DNA of 64,000 bases from Tricholoma matsutake. Lineage: Eukaryota; Basidiomycota; Agaricomycetes; Agaricales; Tricholomataceae. A model generated the notes under the pieces. The model saw nothing but the letters and a program-made list of their open reading frames with translations. It did not search any database and was not told the origin of the DNA. Position 1 is the stretch's first letter. Every line of letters begins with the position of its first letter. Both the position numbers and the translations under genes were made by a program. Location of the stretch: contig AP026539.1 of the NCBI GenBank assembly GCA_026075535.2, forward strand, positions 6,448,001 to 6,512,000. The letters run 5' to 3'. This document shows, piece by piece, positions 1 through 9,749 of the stretch.

Positions 1-2999
1 GTCATAATGCTGGTTGGAGCCCCTGGTCGTCAAATCATAGTTCTTTGCATGGATCCCCGGACCAACCCGATTCGAAGTCTCTTCCCGACTCAGGTCATAG
101 AGTATTTCCACCGGCAGGGAAAGTAGAACCCAAACAGACATCCAGTCGACCCCTGGAACTCGATCTAAAGCCGAACACGAAAACGCGGGTCCGTGGTCCC
201 CAATATATTGGTCCACGAATATCTGATTCCGATGACACCAGCGAAGAGGAAGATGATTTCGAGAAGTTCAAAATGTTCACTCGCATCACAAAAATCGTCG
301 AGTTTCATCATGCCGCTGCGATGGCCGATATCGACCTCGCTCTCAGCATCTTTAATGGGCGAAAGACCAAGCAGCTTGGGAAACTCGAGGAAGAGGTCAA
401 GGTTACCCAGCATGAGGGGAGAATGTTGGAGCTGCAAACCACCAAAGAGAATGAGAGGAAAGCTATAGTTTCTGCAGAGCGTAAAAAGCGCCGAGACGAG
501 CTCCGTAGCCGTTCCATTCTCCATGATACCCCACAGGGCCCCGATCCTGCCACTTACGATGCCCTTTTTGACCCGAGCGTGTTCCAGGTAGACCTCGATA
601 CGAAAGGAACATTCGTTCTACGGCGAGAAGATGCTTCATACAAACAGGTAGAGAAACCTGTGAATGGGGTTTCTTCTGAATCTTCTCGTACAGTGGCGCC
701 TGAGATACTCAGAGCCCACAATCAGTCTGTTGGAAGAGACACGCCAAGTGTTGCTCCTGGCGCTTGGAAAACCAAAGCTACTCCAACTCCTTCTGCCCTG
801 TCCCAAGTCCATGCAATTTATGACGAGGAAACCAGTGCGACGCCCATCCCGCAACGAATGGTTGACATGCCATGGTCTTTAACTGATCCCCCACTGGATA
901 GAAACTTGCATGTTCCCGGTGGGTTCCCGGCGGAGTCGAAGGGAAAAAGAACCCCTGTGACTAGCGGGTGGGCTAAGAAACCTTCTCCGACGAATGCATT
1001 GGCTTCAGTGTCCGTTACCAATGTCCCAACGAGTTTGATTACACAAACTAGGGCAGATGAAATGTCGACCACCATAGCTTCGAAAGGTGTCAACAGGTCA
1101 TCGCCACCTGTTGAACCCGAACGATCCGCTTCTCCATCCTTTACTTCGTCCAAGAAGGCCAACAAAAAGCAACGTCAAGCGAGCAAGAAATCAGCTATTG
1201 CTGGTTCATCACTGGACAAAAGCGAAATGGAACCATCATCATCATCTATATCTACTGCTGCCAGTTCGTCGAAGACACCCGTGGCAACGCCGCACGTGAA
1301 TATGTTACAAACGAATATCAGTGATTTTTCCGCAACTGAGCAAGAGGAGCCATCGTCCACTCCGCGTCCTAATGTCGCCCATATAATAATGAAGAGACAG
1401 GGTCAAGCGTCGGGGATGGCCAAAGTGAATCCCGTTATCGGGGCTCATGATCCTGCATCCACTCCTCGCCACAGCGCCTTGAGACAGCTTGCAACCACGC
1501 ATGATCCAAATGAGTCAACTGCAGAGGAAGAACATCGCTGGCAGCGCATGATGATGAAGGCGCAAACTTCGGATCCTCGCAGTGCCGAATCATCGAAACA
1601 GGAGACGTTTGGGAACGGAGCCCCAAGGCAGAAGGCTCAAGTTCCAAACTTTTCGGCATCAACGTCATCTGGGGCCGAAGAGGAAGAAACTCCCTGGAAT
1701 CGGATGATGAGACTGAAGGCGCAAGGCCAGCTACCTCAACCTCAAAATAGCGTGATGAACACTACTCCCCGAACCTTGAATGAGGAAGAGGAGATGCCTT
1801 GGCAGCGGTCAATGAGACTGAAAGGACAGAATCAAACGCCACAAGGCGCTAGCATGTTACCATCAAACGTGCAGGAGGACGAAACCCCCTGGGAGCGAAC
1901 AATGAGGTTGAAGGGTCAAGCTCAGATGTCTTGGAGTGCCAACTCGTTGACGACGACAGTCGAGGAGTCCAAAAGTCCTTGGGAACTGAGGATGAACAAG
2001 ACTCCACACCGAGGCTCGGAGACGATCAACGCGATGCCTGAGTTAAGCACTTCTTCGGGCGTCCGGCAAAGTAAGCATCCGAATGATCAGACATTCCCTA
2101 TGCCGCCTCCCATGCGCCAAGCCGATCGCGAGTTCTGGCACCCAGGTGGCATTACTCCTGGTCATCAGATGTGGAATCCGTCAGCCGGACGAACAGAGTC
2201 TCCACACGTGGAGAAGTCAAGCTCCATGGCTACTCCATACGGTCGATCTCAAGAAATGAATCGAGTTCGGCGCATGTCCGATCCTGTTTCTCCAAGCCCT
2301 CGATTAGAATTTGCAGACTTCCCTGATGTTGGTGATCGTCAGCATTTTGTTCCGACGAGCATCTTGAAGGGCGCAAAATCGAAGCAGCCCCCTGCGAAAA
2401 CCAAGAGGGTGACGATCGAAGAAATCTCTGACGAGGAAGACAGATACCTTGATGAAAAACTTCCGTCGAATTCGAGATATCTCCTCGACATCGTCGAACC
2501 AAAACCAAGCGTTCCGTCCAACATGTACACGAGATTCTTTGGTTTTGACGCTGAAGAAGATGACACCGAGTCGAGTTCCATGGCTCCAACTCCTTCCACG
2601 GCGCCCACCTCGCCACCAGGCGAAGTTCCGTTGTTGGATGATGATGAGCTCATGGAGGAGATCAAGAACGGAGGATGGGAGAACCTCCTGTCCGGCAACC
2701 CCTCGAAACCAACACAAAAACCAAAACACGCACGATGGTCTGCCAGCTCTCTCGCGAATAACAGCCCGCCTTCGCAAAATTTGGACAGCGCCAAGTTGCT
2801 GTCTGCGCTCCAGTCGGTCAACGGCAGCCCATCTATGGAGGAGAAAGTCAGTGTTGAACCCAAGCCCGCTTCGATTGTCCATCCAGTCCCAGATAACAAG
2901 GACAACGAGGACCCTGTAGTCAAACCTAGCAAGGAGGTGAAGGGAAAGACGAAAGGGAGGGGGGTTGATAAAAGAGGAAAATCGGGGGGGCGAAAATAG
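1..2999 (+). CDS. Hypothetical disordered protein, 5' end outside window
   Basis: I do not recognise this gene. The frame is open from base 3 to a TAG at 2997-2999 and has no true start in the window (the codon at 45 is TTG), so this is the 3' part of a longer gene or a late exon; about 1000 residues are visible. The protein is rich in Ser, Pro, Thr and charged residues. One compact segment near 265-510 reads as an amphipathic, probably coiled-coil helix rich in Lys, Glu and Arg. Between about 1520 and 2000 an acidic stretch followed by PWxRxMRLKxQ recurs four to five times. The C-terminus is strongly basic (Lys/Arg/Gly). Codon use is CpG-rich and the frame has no internal stop, unlike the repeats to the right, so it is probably an active host gene. 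A regulatory or scaffold role would be a guess. Confidence 0.75.
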   Translation, partial: HNAGWSPWSSNHSSLHGSPDQPDSKSLPDSGHRVFPPAGKVEPKQTSSRPLELDLKPNTKTRVRGPQYIGPRISDSDDTSEEEDDFEKFKMFTRITKIVEFHHAAAMADIDLALSIFNGRKTKQLGKLEEEVKVTQHEGRMLELQTTKENERKAIVSAERKKRRDELRSRSILHDTPQGPDPATYDALFDPSVFQVDLDTKGTFVLRREDASYKQVEKPVNGVSSESSRTVAPEILRAHNQSVGRDTPSVAPGAWKTKATPTPSALSQVHAIYDEETSATPIPQRMVDMPWSLTDPPLDRNLHVPGGFPAESKGKRTPVTSGWAKKPSPTNALASVSVTNVPTSLITQTRADEMSTTIASKGVNRSSPPVEPERSASPSFTSSKKANKKQRQASKKSAIAGSSLDKSEMEPSSSSISTAASSSKTPVATPHVNMLQTNISDFSATEQEEPSSTPRPNVAHIIMKRQGQASGMAKVNPVIGAHDPASTPRHSALRQLATTHDPNESTAEEEHRWQRMMMKAQTSDPRSAESSKQETFGNGAPRQKAQVPNFSASTSSGAEEEETPWNRMMRLKAQGQLPQPQNSVMNTTPRTLNEEEEMPWQRSMRLKGQNQTPQGASMLPSNVQEDETPWERTMRLKGQAQMSWSANSLTTTVEESKSPWELRMNKTPHRGSETINAMPELSTSSGVRQSKHPNDQTFPMPPPMRQADREFWHPGGITPGHQMWNPSAGRTESPHVEKSSSMATPYGRSQEMNRVRRMSDPVSPSPRLEFADFPDVGDRQHFVPTSILKGAKSKQPPAKTKRVTIEEISDEEDRYLDEKLPSNSRYLLDIVEPKPSVPSNMYTRFFGFDAEEDDTESSSMAPTPSTAPTSPPGEVPLLDDDELMEEIKNGGWENLLSGNPSKPTQKPKHARWSASSLANNSPPSQNLDSAKLLSALQSVNGSPSMEEKVSVEPKPASIVHPVPDNKDNEDPVVKPSKEVKGKTKGRGVDKRGKSGGRK

Positions 3000-3811
3000 A
3001 CGTTGAGGAAGAACAGATGGATTCATGGCAGTAGTTTATAAGTATACGTGACGATAACTATGAATACCTTAGGAACAATTCTAATTTGTATCGCTTTTCG
3101 ACAAAGAAATTGATAGGGTGACGGGAAAATGTTTACCATGGTTGTGAGGAGAAGGGAGCTGAAATTTGAGACCATGAAGTGACTCCCTGTAGATGCTCAA
3201 CGCAACGTGTGAATCGCACTCTAGTGTGCATTGCTGGTACAGGGAGTAAGTAGGCTTTGATCACTAACTATAACTGCAATCAGATTTCGACGAAAGAAGT
3301 CATTTAACACAGACGCTGTTGTGAGCCAATTCTGTCGAGTGGGCTGGGATAGATCTTCGAAAGCTTATGCTATTCTGTTTGTTCTTTTAGTCGCAAAGGG
3401 GCGACGATATTTTAGACAATTCATCCACGAGGATGACTCACTTGAGTCTACGACCAGGATAAAAAATCTGATCGATAACAGGTTGCGGTCAGCACATGAC
3501 GTGATTTCCCGTTGAGCTCACCAAGCTATTCCAGTGTGACCAGAGCTTTCTTGTATAATGTCGAGGCTTCGCCGAGGGGATGAGACTGACAGCAAGCAGC
3601 GAACTCGATAATCATGAAGGGTAAATGTCAAAGTACTACTAGTACAGTAATTCAAGAGATATGACTATGGCATATCTAAATCAGATCGGGGCGATTTTTC
3701 TAAAATGGCCAAGCTTGAACACGCGTTTACAGGGTGCATCGTGTCGCGTGTGTACGGATCTGACGCGTCCCTAATCTCACATGACTCTTATCTGCTCCAC
3801 CACGTGATGCT
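3000..3811. other. Intergenic, no gene seen
   Basis: Downstream of the first gene. Only short ORFs without recognisable similarity or compositional bias are present. The 3' UTR of the upstream gene probably lies at the left end, but no poly(A) signal can be assigned with confidence. Confidence 0.5.
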
Positions 3812-5135
3812 CACTGTATATATACGGTAAATACCGTATCCGTATCGTATCCGTATAGCAGTATACAGTAAATATATGGTTAATTTATTTTTTGGTCTCA
3901 CACTTGGCTTGCAACGGATGTGGGAAACCCTCGGGAAACTCTAAAGTGTGTACCAAAATTTGGGATTTATGTATTAAATAAATAAGGTCAATTTCTGACC
4001 AGTGCACACCTAGCCGCATCATTGTTCATCATCGATCATCCTCACAGGCTCTCGTACTACCTAGTGTATGTGTAAGTCATGTTCGACCCTGAAGTTCACA
4101 GGTGGTAATGGAGTCCTTCTGAGTCGGCACGTCTCTGATGTACGTCGACTCCGTCAATCGGCTCAATTGTCTCGCTTTGTACCAATGTGTCCTATCTGAC
4201 TCGTAAGTTGCCCTAGTCATGTTGAGAATTCAGCTGGGCCCAGTTGTTTTGGTGTGTCATCCGTAATAGTGATGTTGAAATTAATCAGCACCACAAGCAA
4301 TTTGTTGTGCTCCGATGCTTCGATCGTTTCGCCCCGATGACCCACACTATGCCACCGCTACAAGCCCCTGCTCGCAGGAGACGACGATAGGGATGGGAGA
4401 TGACTGGCGGACGACAGGGAGGGAGCGGGACCGACAAACAATGGGGACAGCGACAGGGCATGATGACACTACCATCACCACTACCGTAAACGGCACCAAC
4501 AGCAATGCCTCGACACTACGATGGGATCACGGCAGCGCCTTCAACTGCCGCCGCGAGCGACTGCTCGCGGGGTGGAAATGGGTGACGAAGCCAGGGATGA
4601 CGGGGGAGCAAGCGAGCAACAACTACGACGACAGGGATAGGGACGACAATGTCCGCGGGGATGACAATGATGGCGGACACCACGAGAAGCTCAGCACCAA
4701 GGGACGGTGACGGCGACGAGAAGAATAGGAACGGACCATGACAAGATGACGACAACGACCGTCGACGACAGCGATAATGAAGGTCGAGGGGTTGAACACC
4801 ACCCCAGCAACACCCGAGGCGCGGCAAAGGCACGGCGACAACAACAACAATGACCGGACGGCGCCGACACATCCACTGGCAGGCAGTCCACCACGACACA
4901 ATCCCCCTTCCCTGCGCGTGGGGGCAGTTTCACTTTTTTATGTATAGTACCCGCTCCGTTGTGCAAGACGCGAGGGTGGTTAGGTGAATCAATGTTTTTG
5001 AACATTGTTATCGAGCTGCCTCCCTCCACAAATTATTAGGATATCAAAAAAATACAAGTTTTTTCAGAACCGTATATATCAACCAGTATAAATTACCGTA
5101 TCCATATATTTACACAACAAGCCGTATATGGTTGG
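3812..5135. mobile_element. Non-autonomous GC-cored element with TATACGG-rich ends
   Basis: Both ends carry AT-rich blocks built of TATACGG, ACCGTAT and related words in roughly inverted arrangement (about 3815-3875 and 5068-5130). The centre (4330-4920) is a GC-rich, CpG-rich low-complexity core of GACGAC, GGGACAG and a GAGCGACTGCTCG palindrome followed by GGGGTGGAAATGGG. The same core recurs in CpG-poor form near 15.1-15.6 kb (opposite strand) and near 39.6-40.0 kb, which is why I treat it as a repeat family. The long ORFs in the core exist in several frames at once and are products of composition. No transposase is present. Exact ends and a target duplication could not be fixed. Confidence 0.45.
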
Positions 5136-6600
5136 AGCCTTAAAATTGAATCAAAAAACCTGCATTTAGTCGTGTGAAAGTGATGTGCAACCACACCTAC
5201 TTAAATATGGTTGAAAATGTGATGTAATCGTCAAGTTTTGTCGATTTTTTGACAATCACATCACTTTCTTTTTTACTGAACGTGATGCAACGCAGAAATC
5301 CTCTCTCGTAATCAACTCAAATAGCTAGGACTTTGGCGTATATATCTGTCAGGACCTTGAATATTTGAGCCTACCAGAATCGGAGGTATTCCGATATCTC
5401 CAAGTAATATTGATCTATTGCTTATATCTGTACCTGCTAAGCTTTTGTTCTGAAAGATAGATCAATGGTTCCGAAATGGTCCAACCCCGAATTGAGTAAG
5501 TTGTTGAGCTCACGTGAGTAGGTGGTATGATAAATTAAAACATGTCGATGAAATCAATACAACACCCCAAACCATGTATAAAAGGCATAAAAACAACAGA
5601 AACTAGTTAGTACAACTCATAAAAACCGAGAAATTCTTTAAAAACGCGAAAACGAAATGACCTAGCGTGGTCACGTGTGTTGCCAAATCCTTTGTGGAGT
5701 CGCCTTGGAGTCGTCTTCCCAAATAATCCTTGACATTTTTCGGTCGTTCGGCTCCACTTTGACCGGGATCGCTGAAGTGCTCAAATGCGATGAATTGTCT
5801 CAATTAGAATATCCCCATACATTTCTGTGAGGCAAATCTTCTTGCGATATTTTGAGTTTGATCGAATGCACACACACACACATACGCACGCACGCACACA
5901 CGCACACACACACCTACACTGTACCAGCCAATCGGATTCCATTCCGATGAATATATTCGTGCAAAATATCCGACACTGCAAAACAAATGCATGGAAATAC
6001 TCTAAATAAGACTAGATAAAAATGACAATTTCTGATTGGTATTTTTGGCTCACAAATTCTCCAGAGGTGTGTCGAATCCCACACTAACACAGTGAGTCAC
6101 TGCCTTGAACCCAAAATACACACCAATTGAAAAGTCGAACCAATTTCGAACAGGGGATATTAGTAGAATTGTCATCGGCCATCTAAATCTGACATCAATA
6201 TATGAGTATGTAACGTTGTGGGGGACTACATACAGGATTCACAAGGCACGAGATTGAATGTCAAATCCATCCATCATTGAAACGGTCATATCTATCGAAA
6301 AAAAAGTCTATGCATGACAGAAATGCAAATGGCGAGGCGGATGTTCAGAAAGAAAAATTAGATGGAAGGCTTCGCTGCCAGAAGAGCTGGCTTCGGGCAT
6401 TACACGTGGATCAAAGTCGCCATAAGAATTCATCTGTAACCACCCAGAAACCCCAGAGACAACTAAAAGGGGTGTGCGCATAGCGAGATCTGCTATTTCT
6501 GGCAATGCCAAACAATACAAATACGCTTACTTATTCGCAGATGCTGGCATAGCCGGAATGACTCGTAAGTAATCATGGACAAGAACAGCAAGAAATGACA
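5136..6600. other. Intergenic, no gene seen
   Basis: AT-rich sequence with short unsupported ORFs. It contains the CA/CG microsatellite at 5869-5912 and nothing else that I can assign. Confidence 0.45.
5869..5912. repeat. (CA)n microsatellite with ACGC interruptions
   Basis: About 44 bases of alternating CA with several CG substitutions. The ORFs crossing it on both strands (runs of His-Thr or Val-Cys) are consequences of the repeat. Confidence 0.9.
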
Positions 6601-6910
6601 GCTGTGTAAACCCATAAATTGAAGCAAGAAAATCTTGAGTCACCAAGCGCCTTCATGAAGACCCACGAGAAAGCACCTGGTAAAGCAAAGCACCCGTCGA
6701 CGACGTATGCGAGAGTAGATCCAAGCACGCTGGTGACGGATGAGAAGGGTCGGTCAACGGTGGGCATCGCTCGCTTCGTATTTTTTTTTTCTTGCCGCGA
6801 TAGCTGATGTACCGCCACATCATCGCCTGAAATGTCAGACCAATCATGCGAAACCGTCCAACCTCCCCAAACAAGTTGCAGAGTGTAAACTTCGGAGCAC
6901 GTCGCCAGTC

Positions 6911-7621
6911 ATGATGCCCAGTCTTTTGGATATGGTCATAGATAAGTTGAAGATCACAGAACAGTTGCCTCCCGACTTGGTGAGAATTCTGGAGAGAGAT
7001 GGCGAAACGATGGTGCATGAATATTATGCAGTGAAGGCCAACAGGGTCATCGAGAACATTCGGAAAAATCGAGCTCTGCAGCAGGAGAAAAAACCCTTTC
7101 CTCAGCAAAATGACATCTCATGGGCGCACGATTTAATACAAGAGAAGCTGGCAAAGGCTGAAGCACTAGTTCAAGGACACATGAGACGTTCTGCTACTGA
7201 AAACGAGCAACAAAGGCCCGCAGCAAGACAAAAGCACCCTGGCACTTGGCATCAACTCACGCCACTTACCCAACAGCCGGGTATCACACAATCGCTTCAC
7301 GCGGGTCCTCAGTGCTCCTCGGAGAGAGATTCAAGGCCGATTGTGCCAATGACGGAGACCAAAGATCATATGGAGAAGCGAAGCAGAGGAGATCCCAGAC
7401 GCCCTCAGCGCGCAACGGTTGAGAAAGTCACCGATAGCAAAAACAGCAGCTACGGTGGTACTATAAGAGAATACATCCGTACAGAGTCAGACGTGTCTTC
7501 GCTCGAGACGGGTGTTATTGGGATTGAGTGCGAGTCAGGTGAAGAGTCCAGGAGGGCGATGGAAACTTCGGGGTGGAGGGATGAATGGGCTCTGAGTGAT
7601 CGGGGGATGTACTACTCTTGA
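6911..7621 (+). CDS. Hypothetical protein, about 236 aa
   Basis: I do not recognise this protein. The frame is open from 6740, but that longer form starts with a poly-Phe run from a T tract; the ATG-ATG pair at 6911 begins a more natural protein and is preferred. The N-terminal 90 residues are predicted helical and charged; the rest is polar, rich in Gln, Arg, Ser and Glu and probably disordered. The stop is TGA at 7619-7621. CpG content is normal and the frame is unbroken, which supports a host gene rather than a transposon. It lies about 200 bp upstream of the PMP3-type gene on the same strand. An unrecognised upstream exon is possible. Confidence 0.5.
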   Translation: MMPSLLDMVIDKLKITEQLPPDLVRILERDGETMVHEYYAVKANRVIENIRKNRALQQEKKPFPQQNDISWAHDLIQEKLAKAEALVQGHMRRSATENEQQRPAARQKHPGTWHQLTPLTQQPGITQSLHAGPQCSSERDSRPIVPMTETKDHMEKRSRGDPRRPQRATVEKVTDSKNSSYGGTIREYIRTESDVSSLETGVIGIECESGEESRRAMETSGWRDEWALSDRGMYYS

Positions 7622-7816
7622 GACTGTTAGTTGAATGGAGACAGCGGCTTAGACTAACAACTCTGTCGTGTTGATTCGCGAGCGGCTTGGCAGTGTTAAA
7701 TCCGAGGATTCCGGCGCGTTCTAATAATAACAACGATGGCGTCACTGCGTAGTTGCTTGCTTAAATTCGCCCACGTCCAAGTACTCACGACTCAAACCAT
7801 TCAAGTGCCTATCACA

Positions 7817-8221
7817 ATGGCTAGTGCTCCGTCGTCCACCAATGATTTATGCCTGTATTTTCTTGCAATGTAAGGTTTATTGGAACGCTTATTCTGCTGC
7901 ATTCACCCGAGTTCAACAGATTGTTTCCACCCGTCACCGTATTTTTTAGTATGTGGGTAGTCATATGAAATATACAATTTCTAACAGTCCATTACAGAGC
8001 GTGGATGTCATGGAGGTCTGCGTCCGATGCCATATGACACTGACGTATTGCTAACTTTGATCGGCATTGCCACAGACTTTTGGATCAATATCTTATTGTG
8101 TATCTTAGGTTGGATCCCCGGTATAATTCATGCTTGGTGCGTCTCATCGAACAAAAGTTTTCCCCTCTTTTCATGCCTGTTGTCTAGGTATATCATCTCC
8201 AGGACCGAAGGTGCCATGTGA
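7817..8221 (+). CDS. PMP3-family plasma membrane proteolipid (5 exons)
   Basis: Joining 7817-7869, 7920-7948, 7998-8015, 8076-8136 and 8188-8221 gives a 64-residue protein of the PMP3/UPF0057 family. Introns are 7870-7919, 7949-7997, 8016-8075 and 8137-8187, all GT...AG and 49-60 bp, the third with a good GCTAAC branch site. The product has the two family membrane segments, the FPPVTVFFKRGC loop, and the hallmark DFWINILLCILGWIPGII-HAWYII block (exons 4-5). Family members are small hydrophobic plasma-membrane proteins; yeast Pmp3 influences membrane potential and salt sensitivity. Length matches the family (about 50-65 aa). The third intron is needed: without it a non-family insert sits between RGC and DFW. 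This is one of the few clear host genes here. Confidence 0.88.
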
Positions 8222-9406
8222 ATTGGATCAGATACTAGGAGGATGTCTATCCATTGAATGATGTGCTGTATCATACCAAGCGATCTAGTCTTCTATGTAC
8301 ATAATACCAGACAATACTAACTATATGCATCCCTGAATCTTTGGATACTTAGGATAGGATAGAATATATTTACCAGTGCGGTCCCATAAATCCACCATTG
8401 CAACCACAACCTTGTCTCACTCGATCACCCGGGTTTCACCGCCAGAGGTGGCACAGGACGCTCCATTACTCGCATCAAATAGCCGCTAATAGCCGCAAGT
8501 CCGAATTTCAACCCGGTGTTGGCATAAATGCCGATGCCATCCCTGCCAGTTACGCCGGCATGACAATATTTTGACGTTTGTGTCCAATCACAAACAAATT
8601 TCTTCGCCTCAAATAGTGAATTCGGCAGTGATGCCTTTGAGGTTGAGGAATGTCTCTGACATCATTGGAAATATACGCGGATCAGGCACTGACTCGGAGT
8701 ATTGATGAGCGGGATGGAATCTTGCGAGATCTGACTTCATTTCGGACGGAAAGATCGCAGATTTGTCCCAATGACTCAGCACGTGGTAAACGGTAGTGGC
8801 ACAACCACCACAACCACAACCACAACCACAACCACAGCTACAGCTACAGCTACTGCCTACCACTGTCGGTACCAGCAGTCACACTGTGGCAGTGTGGTTT
8901 ACGGTACAATGCGAGCCTCATTCATAGTCTGCATCAACACTTTTCATGACCACCACACACTCCTTACCTTTGCCGTTCACTACCACTCCCAAGTCATCGT
9001 CCAAGTCATCGTCCAAGTATGTCCCAAAATTCCATGGTGTTGTGTTATTTTTTCTGACAAATGTTGCTTCAGTAAGTTGTCTTCGGAGACTGTTTATCTG
9101 GAAGACTTGGATCCAGTTATTACGTACGTTGAATCTATCTTTTATTCAATATTATTTATTCATCAATTGGTATAGCTTGCCAGTGCTCAGCAAATGTGGC
9201 ATATACGACAGGGGCCTTGTTGATAACCGCTTGAGAACAACCTACAAGGGTCTTCCCAAACAGCCTGGGTGAGCAACTTGTAACAACACAACATTGCAGC
9301 CATCAGCACCACACTCCCACCCTGTGTGCCCCATAGAGTGTAATAACTAAAGAACACAGTCCTTCCACCTAAGGCTCTAACTGTTTAGACTTGACAAAGG
9401 TCAAGC
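8222..9406. other. Intergenic, small unresolved ORFs
   Basis: No gene could be established. A reading frame from 8946 begins with a Ser/Lys-rich N-terminus that resembles some retroelement gag starts and has a possible GT...AG intron, but it soon hits stops. The hexamer repeat at 8801-8852 generates a poly-Thr ORF. The right end abuts the CAAGC target duplication of the first Copia element. Confidence 0.4.
8801..8852. repeat. (ACAACC)n/(ACAGCT)n microsatellite
   Basis: About six ACAACC-type units followed by three ACAGCT-type units. Six-base periodicity is exact over most of the tract. It is not telomeric repeat sequence. Confidence 0.85.
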
Positions 9407-9725
9407 TGTAGAACACAGGGACCAGAAGTGAAACTAGAAAGATAACGGAGGAACCTCAGTGAATGGTAAATCACTAAGTATATTGAGTAGTAGTACCTAG
9501 AAAGATAACGGAGGACTACTATGAGATAAGCAAGAGTATAACAAAGTAAAGTAAAAGAGACTTACACCTCAGTGAATGGTAAATCACTGAGGTGGGGAAC
9601 TACGACTACGAGCTTTACATAGTGTCAAAGATAGGAGTAGTTAATCAAGAAATGATATGAGGTAGTGAATAACAAATGACTACTGGGTATGACGGGGATC
9701 ACATGAAGGGCTCAATATTACAACA
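9407..9725 (-). repeat. 3' LTR of Copia 1
   Basis: 319 bp, ends TGTTG...CTACA in element orientation. Beside it at 9726-9738 lies the minus-strand polypurine tract (TCTTGAGGGGGAG). It contains a paired internal repeat around CTAGAAAGATAACGGAGGA. Confidence 0.93.
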
Positions 9726-9749
9726 CTCCCCCTCAAGATGGAAGTGGGA

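Noticed and set aside
45..47. Translation start of the first gene at 45
   Set aside because: The codon is TTG and the frame is open to the window edge, so the gene continues upstream.
4315..5029. Overlapping ORFs in three frames of the 4.3-5.0 kb GC-rich core
   Set aside because: Low-complexity repeats keep several frames open at once; no conserved motif, and the same core occurs as non-coding repeat elsewhere.
5781..6009. ORFs crossing the CA microsatellite (His-Thr or Val-Cys runs)
   Set aside because: Products of the dinucleotide repeat on both strands.
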